10,074 nt of DNA from Stramenopiles sp. TOSAG23-6. Lineage: Eukaryota; Sar. The notes beneath the pieces were generated by a model. That model worked only from the letters and a program-made list of their open reading frames with translations, made no database searches and was not told the origin of the DNA. Of this stretch, positions 1-7,959 are shown in pieces; position 1 is the stretch's first letter, and each line of letters opens with the position of its first letter. The DNA is taken from positions 1 through 10,074 of the forward strand of contig LT636334.1 in the NCBI GenBank assembly GCA_900128565.1, given 5' to 3'. A program made the position numbers and the translations under genes.

Positions 1-90
1 TTTCAAAAAAAAAAAACTAAAATTTGTTAGGTACAAAATTTCGTACGAAAAAAAAAATTCGATTTTTTGTAAAAAAAAAATAAAACATAC
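1..90 (-). repeat. Introner-like intron A5 (partial, cut by window edge)
   Basis: Read on the minus strand it starts GTATGTTTT directly after the CAT codon at 93-91. It then shows the core TTTCGTACGAAATTTTGTAC and CTAAC, and stops at TTTGAAA at the window edge, just before where the CACAATACAT-like end should lie. It implies at least one further exon of gene A to the left. Confidence 0.85.
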
Positions 91-2246
91 ATGCTGTTGT
101 TCCCAAGGTGGTAAATATTGTTCTGTCATGGCAATTTTTTCACGTTCTTTTCGACGACGCAGGTACTGTGAAAAAATATGTTTTCCGTTTGAAATTCGTT
201 AAGTTTGTACTAAAATTGGATTACTTACATTGGAATGATAGAATTAGGTACAAAAAAAAAACACATTTAAAATTAAACCGGACAAAAGCGTACAAGAAGA
301 TAAGACGTTTTAAACAAAAATTGTGAAGTACAAAATTTTGTACGAGAAAATATCAATTTGAAATTAAAGCGGACAACGTACAACCTCTCATTAGCTTGTT
401 TCACAATATCAGGATGCGGTGAACTAATGCTTACACCATTCATACTATCATACTGCACTGAAGGCTCCTTTGAATTATTTGAGCGCATTTGTATCACATG
501 TATTCCTATAAATAAAGTGCAACAAGGGCAAATTATATGTTGAATGTCAAAGTTCCATTTGTCATGTGAAATTGTTCAAGTATTGTGAAAAAATATTTGA
601 AATTCAACTTTTTTGTTAGGTGTAAACTTCAGTATAAAAACAAAAAATAGGTAAAAAAAATCAATTTTGAAAATGTACGCTTCACATCCGATGCACCAAC
701 ACAGCGACCATCGCCAATGCAGTAAGTATTATAACTATCTTCGAGAGACACATTAACTAATGGTGACTTCTGTGATGATACACTAAGCCTTTCTTTATTT
801 AATGCACTGTATCCCGCAATACTTTGTACTCTACAAATCGTATGCTCACAAGCACTGCAGCATAGCATTGCACTGGTAACATTTTGACCTATTTCAAATG
901 CAAGATTCCGACCAAGAATATTTTGATGTTCACAAGGATGTGAGCCACGAAGTAATGGATACTGTGATTTATTCCGCGCTTTCTGAATTGACTTTTTCAA
1001 TGCCTGTCGGTGAAGTCGATTTGCTCGATTGAAATATTTGGACATGAGCTCTCTACTTACCATTCGTTCTCTTCTCTGACGACGTAGAAGTCGTCCATAT
1101 AAAACATGAGCCATCGCACGGACATAGATTGTAAAAAATAGTAAGAAAAAAATTGTTAGCTAACCCTAATCCTAACCCAAAAGAATTTCATACAAAAAAA
1201 AATTTCAAAAAAAAAAATCAATTTTGAAAACGTACTCTGTCGACTATACCTACATTATTATTGTTATTGTTTCGCCCTCGTCTTACTACTGCAGCGCTAA
1301 GATTAATGGGCGCTGTTTTTTGAAAAAATATTTTAGAAAAAAAATCATTAGGTACAAAATTTCGTACGAAAAAAAATTCGAAATTGAAAAAAAAATAAAA
1401 CATACCTGGAGGCTCCGGTGTTTCTAATCTCAGATCTTCTTCGTCGTCCGAAAAAGCAGCGGTTAAAAGAATAGGGACTTGCCACCTGGATGACTCAGAT
1501 TCGATTTCATCAACATTTGATGGAATATTTGATGGAACATTTAATTGAATATTTGATGGAACATTTGATTGAATATTTGATGGAACATTTGACTGCTCAC
1601 TTGGTATCGTATATATATTATGTGGAATAGTAGTAGAATTTCTATATTCTTCATGTTCGATATGAATTTCAGTTGGAATAGTATGAATAGGATTTACAAC
1701 GTCATTTGGTTGAATTACAAGCATATTATCTGTTGTATTTTCTCCTACGTCGATCATTTCCTCAACGTCAATTGAATTTTCTTTAGACTCCGAGACACTT
1801 TGATTTGATACTACGCCATCAAATTCAAATATCCTACTTTGATTCAAATTAGTCGATTCTCTATTATCAAAAAATATCACAGGCAAGTGTTCAATGTTGC
1901 TATCCATGTTCCCCCCGTTATTCATAGAGCAACCAGCAGGAGTTGGAGTTGCTGCTCTAGAATTGGGTCCTCTTATAATATCCATAGGCTGATTCCAGTG
2001 ATTATTTTCAGAACTGGTAGCCCCACCTCCTTGTTCCGAGCTGAAACCATTCATTTGAACTTGATGAACGCGTGGATTTGTAAAGATATTCGTGGATAAG
2101 CTGTTAGTACTGGGTTCTATTACAGCTGCACCGTTCAATTCTTGTACAGTTGATGGGTCTCTCCTGAGCGGTATTAGCAGATTTCTCTGAACTACTTCTT
2201 CATCATTTGATGAAATGGCAATAACAGGATCAGAATCTTTCCCCAT
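1..2246 (-). CDS. Gene A: low-complexity protein with two CxxC pairs, possible Yippee/Mis18/CULT-like zinc fold (5' complete, runs off left edge)
   Basis: Exons on the minus strand are 2246-1406, 1312-1236, 1123-679, 577-382 and 160-91; a fifth intron begins at 90 and leaves the window. Joined, they give 543 residues with no stop. The ATG at 2246 is the first in frame. Residues 1-280 are polar and disordered-looking, with a degenerate repeat (NVPSNIQS-type, residues about 219-245). An acidic patch (SDDEED) and an Asn run (residues 295-300) follow. Residues 310-350 are Arg/Lys-rich (LLRRQRRERM). Cysteine pairs CSAC (395/398) and CPCC (471/474), the second followed by LFIGIHVI, resemble the zinc-binding pairs of beta-tent proteins (Yippee, Mis18, cereblon CULT). 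The last visible residues are RRRKEREK then EQYLPPWEQQ. Exons and frame are well supported by phase; the fold call is weak, and other zinc-binding folds are possible. It is divergent from gene B. Confidence 0.7.
161..381 (-). repeat. Introner-like intron A4, composite double copy (221 nt)
   Basis: On the minus strand it starts GTACGTTGTCC at 381 and ends CACAGTACCT at 161. It is about twice the usual length. A second element-like start (GTACGCTTTTGTCC) and a second CTAA lie in its interior, so it looks like an old duplication or nested insertion. Cutting 381-161 joins TT to G (codon TTG) and opens the frame of the next exon. Using the internal CACAG as a GT-AG acceptor instead gives a frame that meets a TGA within the next exon. 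Confidence 0.8.
578..678 (-). repeat. Introner-like intron A3 (101 nt)
   Basis: Minus strand: starts GTACATTTTC at 678, CCTAAC in the middle, ends CACAATACTT at 578. Phase 1: C plus GA makes an Arg codon and opens a frame containing the CPCC pair. A canonical TAG acceptor at about 511-510 would also be in frame, but would remove about 21 codons including CPCC. The end point is therefore less certain than the start. Confidence 0.7.
1124..1235 (-). repeat. Introner-like intron A2 with telomeric-repeat insert (112 nt)
   Basis: Minus strand: starts GTACGTTTTC at 1235 and ends TACAATCTAT at 1124. In place of the normal TTTTGTACCTAAC core it has GGGTTAGGATTAGGGTTAG followed by CTAACAATTT. Cutting here is phase 0 (Arg then Val-Arg-Ala-Met). 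A CAG acceptor about 50 nt downstream would also be in frame. Confidence 0.75.
1160..1178. repeat. Interstitial telomeric repeat block inside an intron
   Basis: Plus strand reads CTAACCCTAATCCTAACCC, three TTAGGG-type units with one variant, placed exactly in the middle of the introner-like intron of gene A. This is consistent with TTAGGG telomeres in the organism, which is inference. Confidence 0.75.
1313..1405 (-). repeat. Introner-like intron A1 (93 nt), canonical GT-AG
   Basis: Minus strand: starts GTATGTTTTATTT at 1405, core TTTCGTACGAAATTTTGTAC, CTAATG, ends CAAAAAACAG at 1313. This is the only complete coding intron here that ends in AG. CAG is present on both flanks (CCAG before, ACAG at the end), so the cut is ambiguous by 3 nt without changing the mRNA. 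Phase 1 gives an Ala codon between EPP and PINL. Confidence 0.85.
1512..1593. repeat. Degenerate 12/24-bp tandem repeat in gene A coding sequence
   Basis: About seven units of a 12-bp motif near GAACATTTGATT alternate with GAATATTTGATG. On the minus strand they encode the SNVPSNIQ repeat of gene A (residues about 219-245). The unit is a multiple of three, so copy-number change keeps the frame. Confidence 0.85.
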
Positions 2247-2592
2247 ACTTTAAATACTGATCAAAACTATAGGTAATGTATTCCCGTTGCTGTTGTTCGA
2301 AAAAAAGAGGTATTATATACCTTTCGAACAATATAATAGAATAAAGTGAGATGCGTTTAACGAATGTGAAGAAAGTTCCTCGGTCAAATACCGATTTTTT
2401 ATTAAGTACGAAAATTCGTAGTAAAAAATTAACTAGTGTCCTTGATTGACACGATTGAATTGATTCTGAATTGATTAAATTGAGATTATTTTTTCATTTT
2501 TTTTTGAGGCGTTTCGGGAAGTAATTCATCGATTTGGTGTGATTGGCATGATAGTTCTATAATTTTGTGTGGAATTATCGCCATTATATTGG
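2247..2592. promoter_or_regulatory. Divergent intergenic region between genes A and B, with a 39-bp inverted repeat
   Basis: This 346-bp gap separates the ATG of A (minus) from the ATG of B (plus) and must hold both 5' regions. A perfect 10-bp inverted repeat (TTGTTCGAAA at 2293-2302, TTTCGAACAA at 2322-2331) encloses a smaller palindrome (AGGTAT-TAT-ATACCT, 2308-2322). At about 2395-2420, AAGTACGAAAATTCGTA recalls the introner core but lacks both ends. No TATA box could be assigned with confidence, and no coding frame was found. Confidence 0.5.
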
Positions 2593-3806
2593 ATGGATAC
2601 GAACGCAGATGACTATGATATTTCCCCTCGTTCATACAGAAAATGGTTGCAAAAAAAGAAGGAAAAAGTGATACGAGTCGACATTGCAACTCGTAAGAGG
2701 TGTGGTTTAATGTTGGATAGAGTAGGAACTTGTATGAGCAAAGAACTATCTGGACGATTGGAGAAGTGTATATTTAATCTGTTTGGAGATGATAAGAAGA
2801 AATATGCTCGAATTGCGAGGACTATTTGTAAAAACTGTACAAAGCATGATTTCATTCTTTTTGCGCTTGTTGAAGGAAGACTCAAACCAGATACACTTTG
2901 TTCAGAGGCCAATATTGCTGGAGAATGGGTTCGTCGCCTACTTCGATATCATGCACCAGCTGTATTAATTACGGTACCATCGACTTTGCAATGTTTACCT
3001 GACCCAGTTGTTACAACAATCTTTAATTTTCTGAATGCAGTCGATCTGGGTGTTGCTTCTGCTACTTCGATTTTGTGGAGGGATTTTTGCTCTCTCAATA
3101 AATTCTGGGCATATCATATTAGCCAAGCTAAATATAAAAAAAAACTTGAATACATTGATAATGGTACTATTTCAACTACGATTGCCTCGTCACTGAAATG
3201 TACGTTTTCATATCAATTTCGAATTTATTTTATTTCGTACCAAATTTTGTACGTAACAAAAAACATTTTCAACCAAAAAAAAATATTTTTTCACAATACG
3301 TGTAATCCTTCTGGTTCCAGAACCAAAAGAATGAAACGTACATTGTCGAACATCTCTTCTAAAGTAACAGATCCCCAAGGTAGGAGAAATGCTGACTCAA
3401 AAGTTGAAAGATCCCCATATTGTATTCAAAGAGAATGTTTGAAGGATGAATATATAAAATTGTTTTATTCGAAGAAAAAAAAAAATTGGTACGATTTATC
3501 AGGTACAAAAAACTCTGCTAAAATCTGTAGCACAAAATTTCCTGTTGAGGACCAATATTGCATTTGTCCTCGTTGTAAGGATGATGCTACTATAGTTTCA
3601 TATACTGGTAGAGGGTTGTATGTTTTATTTTTTTCAATTTTTTATCTAAATAGTTTTTCGTACGAAATTTTGTACCTAACGAATTAAAAAACTTATATTT
3701 TTTTTCACAATACATAGAATATTATAAAATGGGAGTTTGCAATTCATGCTCAAATCAGTTTATGATTGAGAATGCAAATGTTGGAAAATGCCATACCAAA
3801 ACTTAA
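2593..3806 (+). CDS. Gene B: TFIIS-central-like + F-box + zinc-ribbon protein
   Basis: Exons 2593-3199, 3302-3617 and 3716-3806 join to 337 residues. The ATG at 2593 is chosen because an in-frame TAA lies at 2560-2562. Residues about 32-115 match the pattern of the TFIIS central domain: RKRCGLML, then E-x-C-IFNLF, then a KKYARIARTICKNC helix and LVEGRLKPDTL. Residues 131-180 are an F-box (LPDPVVTTIFNFL ... WRDFCSLNKFW). Residues 291/294 (CPRC) and 316/319 (CNSC), spaced 22, form a zinc ribbon; the CNSC pair appears only after the second intron is removed. The catalytic Asp-Glu hairpin of true TFIIS ribbons is absent. F-boxes bind Skp1 in SCF ubiquitin ligases, so a link between ubiquitylation and transcription is plausible but inferred. 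The 3' end may differ: an alternative last exon at 3873-3959 is listed separately. Confidence 0.8.
3200..3301 (+). repeat. Introner-like intron B1 (102 nt)
   Basis: Starts GTACGTTTTC at 3200 and ends CACAATACGT at 3301. TGTA is present at both junctions, so the cut slides over 4 nt without changing the mRNA. A GT-AG reading to the next AG (3320) would create an immediate TAA. The length is a multiple of three with no stop, so an unspliced message stays open with 34 extra residues. Confidence 0.85.
3618..3715 (+). repeat. Introner-like intron B2 (98 nt)
   Basis: Starts GTATGTTTTATTT at 3618, has the core TACGAAATTTTGTACCTAAC and ends CACAATACAT at 3715. TT plus A gives Leu and opens the CNSC zinc-ribbon half. 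Ending instead at the overlapping TAG (3717) shifts the frame into early stops. Confidence 0.85.
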
Positions 3807-3988
3807 AATTTTATAGTCCCGGTACCTTTTACGTAGTAGGATTCGATTTTTTACAGTTTCATTTTTTCGCAGAGTTTGTTGACTGGTGAAGATGTGAAGT
3901 ATCTTGACAAGAACAATAAGTTGTGTGTATTAAAAATAGTTATAAAAAGTATCAAATAAATGTGTTCTTTCCCCGGATGTTTACATAA
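3807..3988 (+). other. B-C intergenic region; possible alternative last exon of gene B at 3873-3959
   Basis: After TTTTTTCGCAG (to 3872) a 28-codon open stretch (SLLTGEDVKYLDKNNKLCVL...) ends at TAA 3957-3959. A 93-nt intron from GTTGG at 3780 to AG at 3872 would join it in frame to gene B after residues IENAN, replacing the last eight residues. The intron would be canonical GT-AG and not an introner copy. The rest of the gap is AT-rich and contains no other coding sequence I can support; the promoter of gene C should lie here. Confidence 0.35.
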
Positions 3989-6900
3989 ATGCCAGATATA
4001 AACAAGACTAACCCAGTTGAGATGACTCAGTGTTCTGATCCCCTCTGTCGTATGTATTTAAATAAGCCATTCGCAGCAATGATGATTGGTTTAAAAGATG
4101 GTGCTCGTATTATTCAGCTTCACGGAGTAATACACTGGGCGTCACTCGTTTCTAGACTTCGCCAGATATCGCTCCCTTGTATCCATGGAGAGTATAGCCC
4201 TAATAATAGGAAACCAATTGCAATTTTACTTCGAGAGGAAAGTATTGTCGTTTTATTTGAAAATATTAGTGACGCCATTCGAACAGCCCATGAAATTTGT
4301 GAATGTTGTAAGGAGAATAATCAGAAGTATAAATTGGCTTCTAAAGGAAGTAAAAATCATCGACATTACTCAATTCCGTTGAAAGGTATTGTCATTGATT
4401 ATGGTAATTCTATAATTATTGATAAAAAAGAAAAGATGCATGGGAAAGTGGCCCTTCAACTGAAGCAACTGCTGAGTGACTGCGCCGAGGGGAAAATCCT
4501 TGTATCGAGTTCAGCTTTCAAAGCACTTTCTTCACTATGTGAGACGTCTACTCGAGTAAAACGAATATTCCGTGAAGCATCTTGGAGTTCTTATAAAGGT
4601 ACATCATGCTTTGATGGAGGAATTCGTATAAAGACTAAACTTTCAGCGTATAATAACTTTGACTATGTACGTTTTATATGAATTTCTAATTTATATTTTT
4701 TTCATACGAAATTTTGTACCTAACAAATTTGAGTTTTTTTTTTGAAATATTTTTTCACAATACATACTGGAACACAATACGCAATGTTGACCCAGAGACT
4801 TGACCCAAAGGATATTATAAAAACTGATCAACTCCTCAAGCATTTCGTGAAGTGTAGTGTGGTACTTGCAGTATGTATCAATGTTGACCGCATACAAAGT
4901 CGAACGAATGTGTCAGATGCTGTCTTGTGCTCATTGCATGTAAAAGCTGCTTCTCTAAGACTGGTGGAAGAAGCATGCAGTAAGTTTGGTGGATGGGAAA
5001 TAAGCGATGCTATATTTGGATTTAAGGATGTTTTGCAAGCAGCATTAGCCGCGCTATACCTTCAAGAGTTAGTAAAAAACAGCTTAGCCAAAGCAATGGA
5101 ACAAAAGGTAGCAGAACAAAAACAGAACTTTCTGAAAAAAACAGGTAAAGAAATGATAAAAAATAATGGTACATCTCAAATTAAACCTCACTCATTTTCT
5201 TCCCCACGTTCCAAATCAAGATCACCATCTCCTGTACGCGCATCTACATTTCAGAAACCATGGATATTATATAGTGAAGTTGCAAAATCAATGGTTGGCA
5301 TTGCCATTGAGTGTGGTACTATTTTAGTTGTACCACGAACAGATATATGTTGGGGTGAAGCTGTGCGTAAAGCCACAGCAATGGCAAATGAAGCTGCAGA
5401 AGGTGGACAATTAGTCATATCAGGAAAGGTGTATGATACATTATACTGCCTCCCACGAGCTGTGGAAAGAATGATGTTTTTGAAAAAGAAGATGGCAAAA
5501 CATCCTCATCAACGTAAAATGATGTCAGCGATTGGAGTTACATCTTTATTCACGGTTGCGGGAAAAGGAGATACACTATTAGAATCTAAATTGTCAGAGG
5601 AAACTAAAATAATAACTAAAGAAACAGGAAAACAGAAACAGAAACAGAAAAAATATAGTAGGAAAAAAAATATTTCTAATCAAGATAATTCCAACGAAGA
5701 AGTTCTCGATAATAAATGGGCAAAATTGTTTTTCAAGAAGCCAGTTGCAGTTCTTGCAACAAAACTCCAATCGATTTCAAAGTTATGTAAAAATCATGGT
5801 TCAATTCACATGGTATCTATTATTCTCCGGTTTCGACAATTAGTTTTACCACATATATATAAATGTGAGCCATTATTTGTGAAAACGGAAGTCGATAAAT
5901 TATTTGTGGTGTTTGACACAACAGCGGCTGCAGTGAAAGCCGGTGTGTACTTATATGCGGTGATAAATGAGTTTGTACGTTTTCATCATTGATTTTAATT
6001 TGTTTTGTTTATACCTTGGATAATTTTATTTAGATACCTAACGATTTTCGAATGTGGTATAGTTTTTCACAATTCATAATTCTCGCATCGGATCAGCACC
6101 TAGTAAGAAAAAATTTGCGGTTCCACTAGCTGCCGTGGCTATTGCTTGGGGGAAAGGGGTCGTTGTAGATGTCGAAGATAAAATACATGGCTGGCCTTTT
6201 CATATGGCGCAAGCTATGGTGGAAAACGTAGGTTTGCAGTGCGACTTAGTTCTTTCTGTCGATGCATACGAAAAGATAGAGAGCATCTCAGATTTTTCCA
6301 TGGCCAGATTTTACACACAAAAGAAAAGTAATATTGTGCGATTGGATCCAGAATCACTAATAGACAATATTGAAAATCTCGTGATAACTCCATTGAATGA
6401 CTTTACTCAAGTTTCAAGAAAAGCAAATTTGTTTCTTAAACGAATGGATATCAAACCATCAATGTCTTCGATGGAGCAAGGTAATCTGACAAAAATGCAA
6501 GATCGGTTATTACGTCGGAAGTATCTAAAACCATGTGCATTTGTTGTGATTCACCTTGAATTACACTGTGGTAATGCTGTGGACACACTTGGTGCAAAGT
6601 TTGCTCTTCTTCCCAAACTAAAACAAATTTTTGTAGCTCATGGTGCTAGCACTGTCGAGGATGTATTATATATGTTTGATGAAGTTTCATCTGCAATAGT
6701 TGCAGCGGTGGAGGTATGGAGATTTGTTCATTCGCTTGATTCAGAAATGAATGTTCTTAGGGGAATTGCTGTTGGTGGAGGAGATTTATGTCTCGTGTAT
6801 GGTACAGATATTCACTACGGCGATTGTCTCAACACGGCATTTCATCTTGCTCAAGTTGAGGCAATAAATGGAGAATTATTATTATCAAATGAAGCATTTC

Positions 6901-7793
6901 AATTAATACCACTTCCTATGCCAGATTTTCATGGTAGACCGTACGGTGATGACTTACTTCCAGTCACGAGATTGATGAATAAATGTTTTAATGGAATTGA
7001 AGTAATAAAAGATCACACAAAACGAAATGGTGTGACATACGTATATTATGAACTGAGAGAATCGGGAAAAGGCAAACATATACAAAAAGTATTCCAACGA
7101 TCCATGAAAGTACCCAAATACTTGAGTGGGTATCTATCTTCATCTGAAAAACAGTTTGATAAATCTGAAGAAATCATAAATACAAAGTGTATAAAAAAAC
7201 AAGCCAAATTGGGATTGTCTGGGTTTAAAACTGAAGATTCTCGACTTGGTACATCCTATCTCCGCCAATTCGACCCTTTTATTCATTATCTACATAAAAG
7301 TAATCCCCCCATAGAGAACATGCATGGTCATCGACAAGATAGCATTCAAAGTCTAGACCAAAGGATTCGACCAAAACCTTTATATTTACCTTCATCACAC
7401 CATGAAATTATGCGAGATGCAGTGGCCCACTCTGATAAATATGGTCGTACAGCAGGCCACGCTTACTCAATATCACCTCGCAAAGGTCTTTCAAGAAAAA
7501 TTGATATGGAATCAAGAAGAAAGAAATTAAAACCAATGGGATCTATACCGAAGATACATAAATCTGAGACATTGGAATCAAATTCTAATTTTGTTTCTAT
7601 TGGAGATCAGTTGAATTCATCAGAGGAATCAGATGAACAATCAATGTTTGAGAAACTAGATGCTTTAGATCCAACTGCTGGTGTATTAATGAGAAAACTA
7701 ATTGGTGCTAATTGTAACCCATATGCAAAACCCATTTGTAAAGAAAAATGCTGGTTCAATCATGATAGAGGTTTATGGATGAAGATAGAATGA
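3989..7793 (+). CDS. Gene C: protein with four tandem degenerate class III nucleotide-cyclase homology domains
   Basis: Exons 3989-4666, 4766-5974 and 6078-7793, all phase 0, give 1200 residues. The ATG at 3989 directly follows an in-frame TAA. Four cyclase-homology units are visible at residues about 27-185, 255-458, 550-700 and 780-910. Each has a beta-strand and helix opening, a GIAxxxG-type strand, a G-x3-10-A helix and a final G-x-LLLS/LVIS strand. Unit 4 is clearest (GIAVGGGDLCLVYG, then YGDCLNTAFHLAQ). In the canonical GDxVNxAARL helix, the catalytic Asn survives only in unit 4 (N881) and the Arg is lost in all four (His885 in unit 4). The metal-binding Asp of the first strand also appears absent. 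A Ser/Arg-Pro insert sits in unit 2 (about 370-384), a Lys/Gln-rich linker at 502-536, and a disordered tail after 910. It is probably a non-catalytic scaffold or nucleotide sensor; no membrane segment is seen. Confidence 0.85.
4667..4765 (+). repeat. Introner-like intron C1 (99 nt)
   Basis: Starts GTACGTTTTATATGA at 4667, core TACGAAATTTTGTACCTAAC, ends CACAATACAT at 4765, phase 0 (Tyr then Thr-Gly-Thr). The dinucleotide AT stands at both junctions. A GT-AG reading to 4795 would also be in frame and would remove ten more residues, so the 3' end is not proven by this intron alone. Confidence 0.8.
5975..6077 (+). repeat. Diverged introner-like intron C2 (103 nt)
   Basis: Starts GTACGTTTTCATC at 5975, keeps ATACCTAACGATTTT, and ends CACAATTCAT at 6077. 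The palindromic core is lost, so this is an older or decayed copy. Phase 0 joins INEF to NSRIG within cyclase unit 3. A TAG acceptor at 6061-6062 would also be in frame and would add five residues. Confidence 0.75.
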
Positions 7794-7864
7794 ATGAATT
7801 TCTATATAAAGAAATAAGTTGTTTATTACTTGTATTTTGTATTATCTTTTCATTCAGTAATATT

Positions 7865-7959
7865 GTATGTTTTATTTTTTTTTTCAATTTCGAATTTATA
7901 TTTCGTACGAAATTTTGTACCTAACGAATTGTTTTTTGAAATATTTTTCCAAAATACTT
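7865..7959 (+). repeat. Introner-like copy in the 3' region of gene C (95 nt)
   Basis: Plus orientation: starts GTATGTTTTATTT at 7865, core TTTCGTACGAAATTTTGTAC, CTAACGAATT, ends CAAAATACTT at 7959. It begins 71 nt after the stop of C and is probably a 3' UTR intron of C. On the other strand it overlaps the last 13 codons of gene D. Confidence 0.8.

Noticed and set aside
108-326. Plus-strand open frame of 72 codons
   Set aside because: It lies over the antisense of exon A5 and intron A4, and its Lys/Phe-rich content comes from the A/T-runs of the repeat.
2390-2430. Possible introner remnant in the A/B promoter (AAGTACGAAAATTCGTA)
   Set aside because: Only a short core-like palindrome is present; neither the GTAYGTTTT start nor the CACAATACAT end can be found.
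4667-6077. Purely conventional GT-AG splicing of all introns
   Set aside because: It works in frame for some introns (A1, A2, A3, C1, C2, D1) but gives stops or loses conserved motifs in A4, B1, B2 and D2; kept open as the main alternative until cDNA is available.
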